A DNA stretch of 64,000 nt from Celeribacter litoreus. Lineage in GTDB: Bacteria > Pseudomonadota > Alphaproteobacteria > Rhodobacterales > Rhodobacteraceae. The DNA is taken from assembly GCF_020165855.1 (NCBI RefSeq), contig NZ_JAIUFY010000015.1:191316-255315 (forward strand), written 5' to 3'. Of this stretch, positions 1 to 10,080 are shown piece after piece. Made by a program: the position numbers and the translations under genes. Under the pieces are notes generated by a model that saw only the letters and a list, made by a program, of their open reading frames with translations, was not told the origin of the DNA and made no database searches. Numbering within the stretch: position 1 is the stretch's first letter; every line of letters starts with the position of its first letter.

Positions 1-126
1 GGCCACTTGTTACCCCCGTCGAGGGGTGTGCATGAATAAATGCTGCTGGAAATAGGATGACCGGAACTGAGACGAAAGTATACAGTTGTATTCCTATAAG
101 CAATTGAAAATGCGATAATTTATCCT

Positions 127-154
127 TTGTTGCACAGAGAAGTGGCGCTATACA
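127..154 (+). promoter_or_regulatory. putative sigma70-type promoter of the DUF3422 gene
   Basis: TTGTTG at 127-132 and TATACA at 149-154 are separated by 16 nt, which fits a vegetative promoter. Transcription would begin around 160, leaving a leader of roughly 30 nt before the ATG at 192. No other convincing element is visible in 1-191. Confidence 0.4.
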
Positions 155-191
155 GGCGGGCACAATAACGCACTGCACTGTGAGACACATC

Positions 192-1478
192 ATGGCCCCG
201 CTCATCGACCACCCGCGCCGATACGAACTCTCGAACGAGTTGCACGCCCGTCCATTCCCGGAGGTGGGCACGAACGCACGTGCCGCCTATCTGGCGATCC
301 GTGCCTCCGGTGATGCCGCGCGTCGGGATCGCGATCTGGATCGGGCGCATCTGTTGTCGCTGTTGGACCGCTACGGGGCCGCGCATCCCGCGCCGGGGGC
401 GACGCATTACATCGGGCCGCTCGGCAAATACCGTCTCAAATGGGAGAGCCACACAGAGTTCGTGACCTACACGATCTTCGCCGACGGTGTGGCAGACCGC
501 GCCTTTGACAAAGGGACGTTTGATCTCTTCCCAGAAGAGTGGTTGGCGGAAGCGCCGGGCCAGCGGATTACCTCTGCGCTCATCCGCGTCGAGACTGTCG
601 CCACGGATGAGGATATCGTTCTGCGGGTGGACAACTGGTTCGAGCGTGAGAGCCTCGCCTGTTCGCGGGTTCTCGACGGGGCCATCGTGGTGGCGAGCGA
701 TTTCCGGATCGATGAGGCGGGGCACATCCGCTTTGCCCTGTTCCCCGCGCCGGATTGTGGTCAGCGCCGGATCGGTCGCGTGCTTCAGCGCCTCTGCGAG
801 ATCGAGACCTACAAAACCGTCTCGATGCTCGGTCTCATTCAGGCGCGTTCCGTCGTGAGCGAGTTGGCTGTGATCGAGAAAGAGCTGTCGGAGATCATGA
901 CGACCCTCACCTCGAAGTCGGAGACGCCGATTGAGAGCCTGCTGGAAGATATTCTCGGGCTTTCAACACGGATTGAGGAGATGGTCACCAAAACCAACTT
1001 CCGGTTCGGGGCGACGGGGGCCTATGAGGCGATTGTCACCCAGCGGATCGAGGTTCTACGCGAGAGCCGGTTTATGGCGCGGCAACTCTTCGGGGAATTC
1101 ATGATGCGGCGCTACGATCCTGCGATGCGCACGGTGAAAGCGGCGAAGGGGCAGTTGGAGAGCCTCGCGGAGCGGACGGCGCGGGCTGCGAACCTTTTGC
1201 GCACGAAGGTGGATGTGGGACGACAGGAGCAAAACCAACGTGTGCTTGAGAGCATGGACCGCCGCGCCGATCTACAACTGCGCCTGCAAGAGACTGTTGA
1301 GGGACTGTCTGTCGTGGCCATCAGCTACTATGCCGTGAGCCTCGTGGGCTATGTCATCTATCCGCTGCTCAAGCCGCTTGGGATGAGCAAAGGCGTCGCG
1401 CTTGCGATGGCGACGCCGGTGGTCGTGTTGGCTGTATGGATGGGGCTGAAACGGATCAAGAAGACCCATCTCGGATAG
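192..1478 (+). CDS. DUF3422 family membrane-anchored protein
   Basis: A 428-residue protein of the DUF3422 family (predicted membrane-anchored, function unknown). The N-terminal signature DHPRRYELSNELHARPFP is typical of the family. The middle (about residues 215-370) is predicted helical or coiled, and two hydrophobic segments lie near the C-terminus (about 370-392 and 398-418), followed by a short basic tail. This predicts a cytoplasmic body tethered to the inner membrane. The ATG at 192 is preferred over the in-frame GTG at 180 because homologues start just before this signature and GAGA lies upstream of it. It is a single gene converging on the ABC importer operon, with a terminator between. 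No enzymatic motif is visible, so no function is proposed. Confidence 0.85.
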   Translation: MAPLIDHPRRYELSNELHARPFPEVGTNARAAYLAIRASGDAARRDRDLDRAHLLSLLDRYGAAHPAPGATHYIGPLGKYRLKWESHTEFVTYTIFADGVADRAFDKGTFDLFPEEWLAEAPGQRITSALIRVETVATDEDIVLRVDNWFERESLACSRVLDGAIVVASDFRIDEAGHIRFALFPAPDCGQRRIGRVLQRLCEIETYKTVSMLGLIQARSVVSELAVIEKELSEIMTTLTSKSETPIESLLEDILGLSTRIEEMVTKTNFRFGATGAYEAIVTQRIEVLRESRFMARQLFGEFMMRRYDPAMRTVKAAKGQLESLAERTARAANLLRTKVDVGRQEQNQRVLESMDRRADLQLRLQETVEGLSVVAISYYAVSLVGYVIYPLLKPLGMSKGVALAMATPVVVLAVWMGLKRIKKTHLG

Positions 1479-1505
1479 GGTGTTTCGACAGCGCCTTTAG
1501 ACAAA

Positions 1506-1542
1506 AAAGACGCGCGGGGGATGCCCTGCGCGTCTTTCGTTT
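1506..1542 (+). terminator. Rho-independent terminator after the DUF3422 gene
   Basis: AAAGACGCGC (1506-1515) pairs with GCGCGTCTTT (1528-1537), with an inner GGG/CCC pairing, followed by a short T-rich run. It lies between two convergent genes, and the A-rich 5' flank means it could also stop minus-strand transcription. Confidence 0.75.
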
Positions 1543-1560
1543 TGGGAATGTCTTTCGGGT

Positions 1561-2469
1561 TTAGCGACCGCGAATGCGCGGGTCGAGCGCGTCGCGGAGG
1601 CCGTCACCGATGTAGTTCACGGCAAGCACGGTCAGCGAGATTGCGAGACCCGGCCAGATGACGCGCTCCGGATACTGTTGGATCATATCCTTCGCATCAA
1701 AGAGCAGGCGGCCCCATGTCGGATAGTCCGGAGGGAAGCCGAGGCCGAGGAAGGACAGCGCACTCTCCGTGATGATCGCGTTGGCGATGCCGAGGGTCGC
1801 AGAGACCATGATCGGGGACATGATGTTCGGCAGGATGTGACGCAGGACCACGCGGCGCGAGGGCGTGCCGATTGAGCGGGCGGCGAGGACGTATTCGCGC
1901 TCTTTGAGGGCAAGCACATCGCCGCGCACGATCCGTGCGGTCTGCATCCATGAGGTGATGCCGATCACGAAAACGATCAGGATGAAGATACCGGTCTCCA
2001 GCCCGAACATCGCCCGCAGCGGATCGCGGAAAAGCATGATGATCACGAGCAGCAGCGGCAGAAGGGGCAGGGCGAGGAACAGGTCTGTCAGACGCATCAG
2101 GAGGCCGTCGAGACGTTTCCAGTAGCCTGCGAGCACGCCGACAAAGGTGCCAAGCACGAGGGACAGGAGCATCGCCGTGAGGCCCACAGAGATCGAGACC
2201 TGACCACCCTGCAACATACGGGCGAGGATATCGCGGCCGAGCTGGTCCGCCCCGAACGGGTGCGCCAGAGACGGGCCGGAGTTGCGGGCGCGGATGTCGA
2301 TATAGGTCGGATCAATCGTCCACAGGAACGGGCCGAGATAGACCGCGGCAATAATGAAGACGAAGAATATCAGTCCCGCCATCGCGCCTTTGTGGGTCTT
2401 GAACTGGTCCCAGACATCCCACCATTGGGAGCGTGGCGGACGGGCGGCTTGGATCGTCGCGTCAGTCAT
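1561..2469 (-). CDS. peptide ABC transporter permease, DppC/OppC type
   Basis: A 302-residue inner-membrane permease of the dipeptide/oligopeptide (DppC/OppC) type. An N-terminal cytoplasmic segment leads into the first membrane helix (about residues 28-50), followed by a periplasmic loop and about five more helices. The EAA coupling loop is seen around RSIGTPSRRVVLRHILPN, which contacts the ATPase subunits. The C-terminus DGLRDALDPRIRGR is typical of this family. It is the last gene of the operon and starts 11 nt after the DppB-type gene. It should form a heterodimeric channel with that partner. The exact substrate (dipeptide, oligopeptide or other) cannot be told from the permease. Confidence 0.93.
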   Translation of the reverse strand: MTDATIQAARPPRSQWWDVWDQFKTHKGAMAGLIFFVFIIAAVYLGPFLWTIDPTYIDIRARNSGPSLAHPFGADQLGRDILARMLQGGQVSISVGLTAMLLSLVLGTFVGVLAGYWKRLDGLLMRLTDLFLALPLLPLLLVIIMLFRDPLRAMFGLETGIFILIVFVIGITSWMQTARIVRGDVLALKEREYVLAARSIGTPSRRVVLRHILPNIMSPIMVSATLGIANAIITESALSFLGLGFPPDYPTWGRLLFDAKDMIQQYPERVIWPGLAISLTVLAVNYIGDGLRDALDPRIRGR

Positions 2470-2480
2470 GGTGATCTCCC

Positions 2481-3488
2481 TTAGTCGTAACGAATGCGGG
2501 GATCGAGGATACCGTAGAGGATATCCGCGATCAGGTTGAAGAGAACGATCAGCACCGCGAAGATGAAGGTCAGGGTTTGCACCATCGGGGCATCAGAGGC
2601 GTAAATTGCGGTGATGAGCATCTGGCCGAGGCCGTTCACCTGAAACACCTGCTCCGTGATGATCGCGCCGCCAAAGATGGTCGGGACGCCGAGGGCGATC
2701 ACGGTCACAACGGGGATCATCGAGTTGCGCAGCACGTGAACGAGCACGACGACCTTTTCGGAGAGGCCTTTGGCGCGCGCGGTGCGCACGTAGTCCTGAT
2801 TGAGATTGTCGAGCATGGAGGCGCGCATGAAGCGGCTGACTTGGGCGGCGTTGTAGAGTGTGAGCACGAAGACCGGCATCGCCATTTGCTTCATCTGATA
2901 CACAAATGAGGACCAGTCCGTGACCTCATGTGTGGTGTCGTAGATCGACGGGAACCAGCCGAGGATCACAGAGAACACCACGATCAGCAGCACGCCGGAG
3001 AAGAAGGTCGGGATCGAGAAGCCGATCATCGAGATGAACGTGCCGATCTGGTCGAACCAGCTGTATTGGCGGTAGGCGGAGATGATCCCGATCGGAACGG
3101 CGATCAGCGTCGCAAAGATATAGGACAGGCCGACGACCCAAAGGGTTTGCGGCATGCGCTCGGCCACGACGGACATCACCGGAGAGCGGGACTGGAACGA
3201 AATGATGCGTTGTTTGCCCTCAGCGAAGTTGGTGCCGAAGAGATGGTCAAACGCCACCTGCGGCTCAACGACGAAGAACTGGTAGAGCCAGTTGAGGAAC
3301 CGGATATGCACGGGTTCACCAAGGCCAAGCGCCTCGCGCATTTTCTCTTTCACCTCCGGCGGGACGGTGAGCGGGATGGAGGCCATTGGATCGCCGGGGG
3401 CCAGATCGAGCAGCAGGAAAATCACCAAAGATATGAACAGAAGCGTCGGGATCGCTAAGAGCAAACGACGGATCGTAAAATGGAGCAT
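2481..3488 (-). CDS. peptide ABC transporter permease, DppB/OppB type
   Basis: A 335-residue permease of the DppB/OppB family. Its N-terminus (MLHFTIRRLLLAIPTLLFIS) is the classic first helix of these proteins. A large periplasmic loop follows (about residues 30-105), then further helices. The EAA loop is at RTARAKGLSEKVVVLVHVLR, and the C-terminus is DILYGILDPRIRYD. The loop after the first helix is longer than in many DppB proteins, as in several alphaproteobacterial members. The gene sits between the binding protein and the DppC-type permease on the minus strand, 11 nt from the latter. Together they form the transmembrane pathway of the importer. Confidence 0.93.
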   Translation of the reverse strand: MLHFTIRRLLLAIPTLLFISLVIFLLLDLAPGDPMASIPLTVPPEVKEKMREALGLGEPVHIRFLNWLYQFFVVEPQVAFDHLFGTNFAEGKQRIISFQSRSPVMSVVAERMPQTLWVVGLSYIFATLIAVPIGIISAYRQYSWFDQIGTFISMIGFSIPTFFSGVLLIVVFSVILGWFPSIYDTTHEVTDWSSFVYQMKQMAMPVFVLTLYNAAQVSRFMRASMLDNLNQDYVRTARAKGLSEKVVVLVHVLRNSMIPVVTVIALGVPTIFGGAIITEQVFQVNGLGQMLITAIYASDAPMVQTLTFIFAVLIVLFNLIADILYGILDPRIRYD

Positions 3489-3529
3489 GTTCGGCGCCTC
3501 GGTTCAGGTCTTAGTCAGTCAGAAAGGAA

Positions 3530-3558
3530 CGGGCGCCCCATATGCGACGGGGCGCCCG
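3530..3558 (-). promoter_or_regulatory. strong intercistronic hairpin downstream of the binding-protein gene
   Basis: CGGGCGCCCC (3530-3539) and GGGGCGCCCG (3549-3558) form a perfect 10-bp stem with a 9-nt loop. On the minus strand it lies a few nucleotides after the binding-protein stop codon and before the DppB-type gene. Only a weak T-rich stretch (TTCCTTTCT) follows, so it is more likely an mRNA-stabilising or attenuating element than a full terminator. Confidence 0.65.
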
Positions 3559-3566
3559 AGAGATAA

Positions 3567-5264
3567 TTAGTCCATGCGGTACCAGTCAGCGGCATTCCAC
3601 AGTTCGGAATCCCAGGAGTTCATGACCACGCCACCGAGGGTGTTGGAGGCAGCGGAGACACGACCACGGTAGACCAGCGGGATGATCGCGTAGTCTTGCA
3701 TCAGCATGTCGTTCATGGCTTTCGCCAGTTCTGCACGTTTCTCGAGTTCACCGGTTTTTGCCATCTCGGCGACGAGTGCGTCGTACTCTTCAGAGCAGTA
3801 GCGCGGCATGTTGTTGCCCTGCCACTGGGTTTCCGGACGCGGTGCCTGTACGCATGCCCAGTTCGCCATGTAGGCTTCCGGGTCGGTGCCGTCGAAGTTG
3901 TTCGCATACATTTCGAGGTCTGCATAGAACTTCTGGAATGTGTCCGGGGAACCGGCATCACCACCGAAGAACACGGATGCGTCGATGTTGCGCAGTTCGG
4001 TTTCAACACCGATCTCGGACCACCACTGTTTGATGATCGCCTGGAAATCCTGACGCACAGCGTTGGTGGACGTCTGGAAAAGCAGCGACAGTTTCACGCC
4101 GTCTTTTTCGCGGATGCCATCAGCGCCCGGAACCCAGCCAGCTTCGTCCAGAAGGGCTTTCGCACCTTCAATATCCTGCACCATACAATCGTCGTTTGCG
4201 GTGGAGGAGTAGATCGCCGGAGCCGGAAGCACGTTACAGGTCACTTTACCAGCCGCGCCGTAGCCGATTTCCACGAGCAGTTCGCGGTCGATGGCCATGG
4301 AGAGAGCTTTACGCACTGCGATGTCGGAGAGGAACGGGTGCGGGTGGGCGGCGGTTGCGCGCTCTTCACCGAGAGCCGGGTTCGGGTCGGTGAAGTTCAC
4401 CATGATCCGTTCGACAAGGGTGCCGAAGGAGGACTCGAGGTGGCCCATGCCCTTGCTTTCCATGTCAGCGAGGACATCGGGCGCGAGCTGGAGGTTCCAT
4501 GCGTAGTCGAATTCGCCGGTTTCCAGAACGGAGCGGCCAGCGGCAGCAGCGTCACCGCCGCCTTTGACGGTCGCGGTTGCGAAGGCCGGTTTCATCGGAT
4601 CGCGGTAGTTCGGGTTGGCGGACATGCTTACGACGTCGTTGGTCTTGAATTCATCCACGACGAACGGGCCGGTGCCGATCGGAGCAAAGTTCTGGTCGGT
4701 GCAGGAGGCCATGGCTTCGCCAACGCAGCTCTCGAACTGGGCTTTCTGGATGATCGGAGCCTGCGCGCCGACGAACGGACCATACGGGAACGGCTTCGGT
4801 ACGCCGAAGGTTACGACGACGGTCAGGTCGTCCGGCGTATCAATGGACACAACGTCGTTATATTTCTCGGTCTGGGCACAGCCGCCGCCCTCGGACGTAC
4901 AGTATTCCCAGGTAAACTTGACGTCTTCGGAGGTCAGGTCGGAACCGTCAGACCACTTGAGACCTTCTTTGAGCTTCCAGGTGATCGTGGTCAGGTCGGC
5001 GGACACGCCACCGTTTTCGACGGTCGGGACGGATTCAGCGAGGAACGGCACCATGGCGCCTGTTTCGTCGTAGCGGGCCAGCGGCTCAAGCACGAGAGAG
5101 CCAACTTCGAGCTCTTTGGTGCCGCCGGAAAGATAGGGGTTCATCGTCGACGGCGCTTGCCAGTAGATGATGTTCACGTGGCCGTCCGCGCCACGTTCGG
5201 CGAATGCGGCCGGAGCAATCGCAAGACCTGCGACGGCGCCCATCAAAATCGTCTTCATATTCAT
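3567..5264 (-). CDS. peptide ABC transporter substrate-binding protein (SBP_bac_5)
   Basis: A 565-residue periplasmic solute-binding protein of the SBP_bac_5 (DppA/OppA) family. A Sec signal peptide covers about residues 1-22 (MNMKTILMGAVAGLAIAPAA, cleavage after AFA). The mature start HVNIIYWQAPSTMNPYLSGG and later LKEGLKWSDGSDLTSEDVKF are family hallmarks. The latter is the conserved KWSDG..LT..DV segment. The protein delivers ligand to the two permeases encoded downstream. The start has a good ribosome site (GGAGAGG about 9 nt upstream). It lies between the ATPase and permease genes, and a stable hairpin follows its stop codon. That fits the usual need for far more binding protein than permease. 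Ligand specificity cannot be read from the sequence. Confidence 0.93.
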   Translation of the reverse strand: MNMKTILMGAVAGLAIAPAAFAERGADGHVNIIYWQAPSTMNPYLSGGTKELEVGSLVLEPLARYDETGAMVPFLAESVPTVENGGVSADLTTITWKLKEGLKWSDGSDLTSEDVKFTWEYCTSEGGGCAQTEKYNDVVSIDTPDDLTVVVTFGVPKPFPYGPFVGAQAPIIQKAQFESCVGEAMASCTDQNFAPIGTGPFVVDEFKTNDVVSMSANPNYRDPMKPAFATATVKGGGDAAAAGRSVLETGEFDYAWNLQLAPDVLADMESKGMGHLESSFGTLVERIMVNFTDPNPALGEERATAAHPHPFLSDIAVRKALSMAIDRELLVEIGYGAAGKVTCNVLPAPAIYSSTANDDCMVQDIEGAKALLDEAGWVPGADGIREKDGVKLSLLFQTSTNAVRQDFQAIIKQWWSEIGVETELRNIDASVFFGGDAGSPDTFQKFYADLEMYANNFDGTDPEAYMANWACVQAPRPETQWQGNNMPRYCSEEYDALVAEMAKTGELEKRAELAKAMNDMLMQDYAIIPLVYRGRVSAASNTLGGVVMNSWDSELWNAADWYRMD

Positions 5265-5354
5265 TTCAACAACCTCTCCTAGTTGAATGCTCAGTTATGT
5301 TCGGTGCGGCGTGTTTGGATGCACGCTCTTTTTGATGTTCGAGTATGAGTTAAT

Positions 5355-6342
5355 TCATGTGTCCGCGTAGAGATGGCAGGCGACCTGATGACCGGCCGCA
5401 ATCTCTTTTCCGGTGGGGTCAATCTCTTTGCAGATGTCCATAACCTGCGGGCAGCGGGTGCAGAAATTGCAGCCCTTCGGCGGTTTGGACGGGGAGGGCA
5501 CATCGCCCTCGAGCAAAATCCGCTCCACCTTTTCTTCCAGCGACGGGTCCGGTTCCGGCACGGCGGACAGGAGCGCCTGCGTGTAAGGGTGCTTCGGCGC
5601 GCGGAAAAGCTCCTCACGCGTCGCGAGTTCCACGACCCGCCCGAGATACATCACGGCCACACGGTCCGCGATATGGCGCACCATCGACAGGTCGTGCGAG
5701 ATGAAGAGGTAGGTCAGCCCGAACTCTTCCTGCAAATCTTCGAGCAGGTTCACTACCTGCGCCTGAATGGACACGTCGAGCGCCGCAATCGGTTCGTCGC
5801 AGACTATGAATTTCGGATTGAGCGCGAGCGCACGGGCAATGCCGATCCTCTGGCGCTGGCCACCGGAGAACTCGTGCGGATAGCGGTTCGCGAAATCACG
5901 GTTGAGACCCACTGCGTCCATCAGGCCCAGAACCTTTTCGCGTTTCTCTTTTTTGGAGAAATCCGTGTGCTCATCAAGCGGCTCGCCAATGATGGCTGCC
6001 ACACTCATGCGCGGGTTCAGGGACGCCTGCGGGTCTTGGAAGACCATCTGCATCGTCGGGCGCATCTCGCGCAGCTTCGGTTGCGGGGTCGGACCAATCT
6101 CGACGCCGTCGATTTTGATAGAGCCTTCTGTGATGTCGTAGAGCCGCAGGATCGCGCGGCCCGCCGTGGACTTGCCACATCCGGACTCGCCCACGAGGCC
6201 AAGGGTCTCCCCCTCGAAAATGTCGAAGGAAATACCATCGACGGCCTTCACCTCGCCAACGCGCTTTTTGAACACGCCCGCATGGATCGGGAAGTGCATT
6301 TTCAGATCGCGCACCTCGACGAGCACGTTTCCGGAGTTGGTC

Positions 6343-6353
<11 letters not shown>
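5355..6353 (-). CDS. peptide ABC transporter ATP-binding protein, OppF/DppF type
   Basis: An ABC ATPase of about 332 residues of the OppF/DppF type. It has Walker A GESGCGKST, the Q-loop FQDPQASLNP, signature FSGGQRQRIGIARAL, Walker B IVCDEP and H-loop ISHD. The C-terminal oligopeptide-transporter extension contains a cysteine cluster (CNFCTRCPQVMDIC) common in these subunits. The ATG at 6353 is chosen because GGAGG lies 8 nt upstream. The upstream in-frame GTG at 6362 would overlap that site. The gene overlaps the end of the OppD-type gene by about 11 nt, which suggests translational coupling. It powers the importer as a heterodimer with that partner. Confidence 0.93.
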
Positions 6354-7395
<1,042 letters not shown>

Positions 7396-7738
7396 GCACA
7401 AACTCCCACTGTTTTGTTTTTATTGTATTTTTTCGTCCGCTTCGGTTTTTCCAAAGTCGGCTTTGACCAGACGGTAACAACTTATTTGCGTCTCGCAAGA
7501 GGTGACGGTGCGTTTTGCGCATATTTTTTTACCAAGGGATAAATTGTTAGGCATCCTCGCTTGACCTCCGCGCGCCGCATCATCAGGTTAGTGGGCAAAG
7601 GGTGCCGGACAGGGGGTGTGCCAAAACACTCCTTGCCTCCTGACGACCCAAAGCGTCCCGTGTGACCGTAATCTTGCGTCGACTCAGATAGTCACTGTCC
7701 AATGTGATTGCGCCGACCTAACCGCCCCGGAGTTGAGA
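7396..7738. promoter_or_regulatory. divergent intergenic region between importer operon and amidohydrolase
   Basis: About 340 bp without a supportable gene separate the two divergent units and must hold both promoters. A TTGACC box lies at 7561-7566 on the plus strand, but the hexamer 17 nt downstream is a poor -10. A short perfect palindrome, TTGCG-tct-CGCAA, lies at 7486-7498 and could be an operator. The part next to the importer start is A/T-rich. An in-frame extension of the amidohydrolase to 7616 exists but lacks homology to the family and is not used. Confidence 0.4.
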
Positions 7739-8902
7739 ATGCCCATCAAGAACCGCCTTGCCGAAATGTTGCCAGAGATCACTGCGTGGCGACGAGACAT
7801 CCACGAGAACCCAGAACTGATGTTCGATCTGCCGCGGACCTCAAAGAAGGTGGCCGATCTGCTGCGCGAGTTCGGCTGTGACGAGGTGGTTGAGGGCATG
7901 GCGAAAACCGGCGTTGTAGGGGTGATCAAGGGCAAAACAGACACCAAGGGCCGAACCATCGGCCTGCGCGCCGATATGGATGCACTTCCAATCCTCGAGG
8001 AAACAGGATCAGAATTTGCGTCGAAAAACCCGGGCGTGATGCATGCGTGCGGCCACGACGGTCACACCTCCATGCTCCTCGGCGCGGCCAAGTATCTCTG
8101 CGAAACCCGCAACTTTGATGGCACCGCTGTCGTGATCTTCCAGCCAGCCGAAGAGGGCGGCGGCGGCGGCAAGGTCATGTGCGATGAGGGCCTGATGGAC
8201 AAGTTCGGCATCGACGAGGTCTACGGGATGCACAACTGGCCGAACCTCGAGGCGGGCACATTTGCGATCCGTCCGGGCCCGTTCTTCGCGGCGGCGGATG
8301 AGTTTGATATCGTCGTGCGCGGCAAGGGTGGCCACGCCGCGAAACCGCATGAGACCGTAGATAGCAGCGTGACCGCCGCACATCTCATCCTCGCGCTCCA
8401 AACCATCGCGTCCCGCAACGTCGATCCGACAGAGCAGATTGTTGTGTCCGTCTGTACCATTGAATCGTCGTCAAAAGCCCACAACGTGCTTCCGGCGTCT
8501 GTCCTGCTCAAAGGCACAGTCCGGACACTCCATGCAGATGTGCGTGATCAGGCAGAGGAACGCCTGAAAGCTATTTGTGCCGGTGTCGGGGCGACCTATG
8601 GAGCGGACATAGATGTGAACTATCACCGCGGCTATCCTGTGATGGTCAACCATGACCGTGAGACCGAATACGCCATCGAGGCCGCGAAGAAGGTCGCGGG
8701 CGATTGCGGTGAATACCCGCTCGTGATGGGCGGCGAAGATTTCGCCTATATGCTCGAAGAACGCCCAGGAGCCTATATCATCGTCGGCAACGGTCCGGGC
8801 GCACCAGTGCACCACCCGAAGTACATGTTCAATGACGAGGTGCTTCCCGCTGGCTGTTCTTGGTACGCCGAAATGGTGGAAAGCCGCCTGCCGGCGGCTT
8901 GA
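7739..8902 (+). CDS. M20 family metallo-amidohydrolase (hippurate hydrolase/aminoacylase-like)
   Basis: A 387-residue M20-family amidohydrolase, the usual length for the HipO/AmaA group. Metal-site motifs are visible: MHACGHDGHT (about residues 100-109), the EEGGGGG segment with the catalytic glutamate, YGMHNWPN, and a late HHP. A dimerisation domain lies in the middle (about 185-300). Members hydrolyse N-acyl amino acids or related amides in the cytoplasm using one or two divalent metals. The start at 7739 is chosen because GGAG lies 6 nt upstream and homologues begin with MPIxNR. It is divergent from the peptide importer, so it may process imported acylated amino acids or peptides, which is inference from position. 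A terminator follows. Confidence 0.9.
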   Translation: MPIKNRLAEMLPEITAWRRDIHENPELMFDLPRTSKKVADLLREFGCDEVVEGMAKTGVVGVIKGKTDTKGRTIGLRADMDALPILEETGSEFASKNPGVMHACGHDGHTSMLLGAAKYLCETRNFDGTAVVIFQPAEEGGGGGKVMCDEGLMDKFGIDEVYGMHNWPNLEAGTFAIRPGPFFAAADEFDIVVRGKGGHAAKPHETVDSSVTAAHLILALQTIASRNVDPTEQIVVSVCTIESSSKAHNVLPASVLLKGTVRTLHADVRDQAEERLKAICAGVGATYGADIDVNYHRGYPVMVNHDRETEYAIEAAKKVAGDCGEYPLVMGGEDFAYMLEERPGAYIIVGNGPGAPVHHPKYMFNDEVLPAGCSWYAEMVESRLPAA

Positions 8903-8928
8903 TTTGAGTATTTGAGCCAAGAAGAAGC
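8903..8928 (+). repeat. 3'-end motif, copy 1 (diverged)
   Basis: TTTGAGTATTT begins directly after the M20 gene stop codon and continues with GAGCCAAGAAGAAG. It matches the start of three further copies at 51701, 51961 (minus) and 60189 (minus), each at a gene 3' end. The second half is diverged in this copy. Confidence 0.45.
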
Positions 8929-8947
8929 CAGCACGGACGATGAAACT

Positions 8948-8977
8948 GCGCTCCCTTTTCGGGGGCGCTTTTCTTTT
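8948..8977 (+). terminator. Rho-independent terminator after the amidohydrolase gene
   Basis: GCGCTCCC (8948-8955) pairs with GGGGGCGC (8961-8968) across a 5-nt loop with one G-T pair. A T-rich run (TTTTCTTTT) follows. It ends the M20 transcript ahead of the convergent moaA gene. Confidence 0.8.
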
Positions 8978-9025
8978 GTCTGGAAGTATCCCGGGGGTGA
9001 GCCGCAGGCGAGGGGGCAGCGCCCC

Positions 9026-10039
9026 CTATCCGCCCGTGTGGCTCATGTGGCGGGACACCTGACCGTCCGGCTTTTGCCGTGAGTAGTCGAAATCGTGTCC
9101 CTCGGGCTTGCGACCAATCGCGCGCTCAATCGCGGCGACGAGAGGGGCGTCGTCATCCGGATTGGCGCGCAGCACATCGCGGAGGCTCGCGTTGTCCTCT
9201 TGGCCGAGGCACATGAAAAGCTCACCAGTGCAGGTCATACGCACGCGGTTGCAGCTTTCGCAGAAATTGTGTGTCAGCGGTGTGATGAATCCGATCTTTT
9301 GTCCGGTTTCTTCGATCCGAACATAGCGCGCGGGGCCTCCGGTGCTTTCGGGCAGATCAGTGAGGGTGAAGCGTTCCGACAGAGTGGCGCGCAGTTCTTT
9401 GAGAGACCAGTATTGTCCGACGCGGTCTTCATTCCCGAGGTCGCCCATCGGCATCACTTCAATGAAGGTCTGATCCATGTCCTCGCGGGCGCACCAGTCA
9501 GTGAGGGTGAAAAGCTCGTCTTCGTTGAAACCCTTGAGGGCAACCGTATTGATCTTGACCCGAAGCCCGGCGTTTCGTGCGGTCTCAATTCCGCGCAGGA
9601 CTTGCTCCAGTCGGCCCCACCGTGTCACCCGCGTGAATTTCTCAGGGTCGAGCGTATCGAGCGAGACATTGATCCGGCGCACGCCCGCGCTGTAAAGGTC
9701 GTTTGCGAACCGGTCGAGCTGGGAGCCGTTCGTTGTCACCGTCAACTCTTTGAGTGCTCCGCTCTCCAAATGGCGCGTCATGCCATCGAAGAATGTCATG
9801 ATCCCGCGACGCACAAGCGGCTCGCCGCCCGTGATCCGAATCTTCTCAACGCCAAGGTTGATAAAGGTCGTGCACATCCGGTCGAGTTCTTCGAGCGTCA
9901 GAAGTTCCTTCTTTGGCAGGAAGGTCATGTTTTCGGCCATGCAATAGACACAGCGGAAATCGCAACGGTCGGTGACCGAAACGCGCAGGTAGGTGATTGC
10001 GCGAGCGAACGGGTCTATGAGGCGAGGTGCGTTTGACAT
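9026..10039 (-). CDS. moaA: GTP 3',8-cyclase MoaA (molybdenum cofactor biosynthesis)
   Basis: A radical-SAM enzyme of about 337 residues that, with MoaC, converts GTP toward cyclic pyranopterin monophosphate, the first step of molybdopterin synthesis. The N-terminal [4Fe-4S] motif is CDFRCVYC. The C-terminal cluster is [18 protein letters not shown], and the chain ends in the Gly-Gly tail needed for activity (SHTGG). [11 protein letters not shown] is also typical. The ATG at 10039 ([20 protein letters not shown]) matches the family start. An upstream TTG at 10075 would add twelve unrelated residues. It lies just downstream of the AlkD-like gene on the same strand and is probably cotranscribed. 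No other mo-genes are in the window. Confidence 0.97.
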   Translation of the reverse strand: MSNAPRLIDPFARAITYLRVSVTDRCDFRCVYCMAENMTFLPKKELLTLEELDRMCTTFINLGVEKIRITGGEPLVRRGIMTFFDGMTRHLESGALKELTVTTNGSQLDRFANDLYSAGVRRINVSLDTLDPEKFTRVTRWGRLEQVLRGIETARNAGLRVKINTVALKGFNEDELFTLTDWCAREDMDQTFIEVMPMGDLGNEDRVGQYWSLKELRATLSERFTLTDLPESTGGPARYVRIEETGQKIGFITPLTHNFCESCNRVRMTCTGELFMCLGQEDNASLRDVLRANPDDDAPLVAAIERAIGRKPEGHDFDYSRQKPDGQVSRHMSHTGG

Positions 10040-10080
10040 GCGGGAGACGATAGGCCGGTGCTGCGTGACTTCCAACCGGA

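Noticed and set aside
120-725. Long minus-strand reading frame opposite the DUF3422 gene
   Set aside because: It lies antisense to a recognisable gene, has no family match and an Arg/His-rich composition typical of shadow frames in GC-rich DNA.
3696-5282. 528-codon plus-strand frame opposite the peptide-binding protein gene
   Set aside because: Antisense to a clear SBP_bac_5 gene with signal peptide. The frame is His/Arg/Val-rich and lacks any motif.
7616-7738. N-terminal extension of the M20 amidohydrolase
   Set aside because: Its codons match no family member, and the ATG at 7739 has a proper ribosome site.
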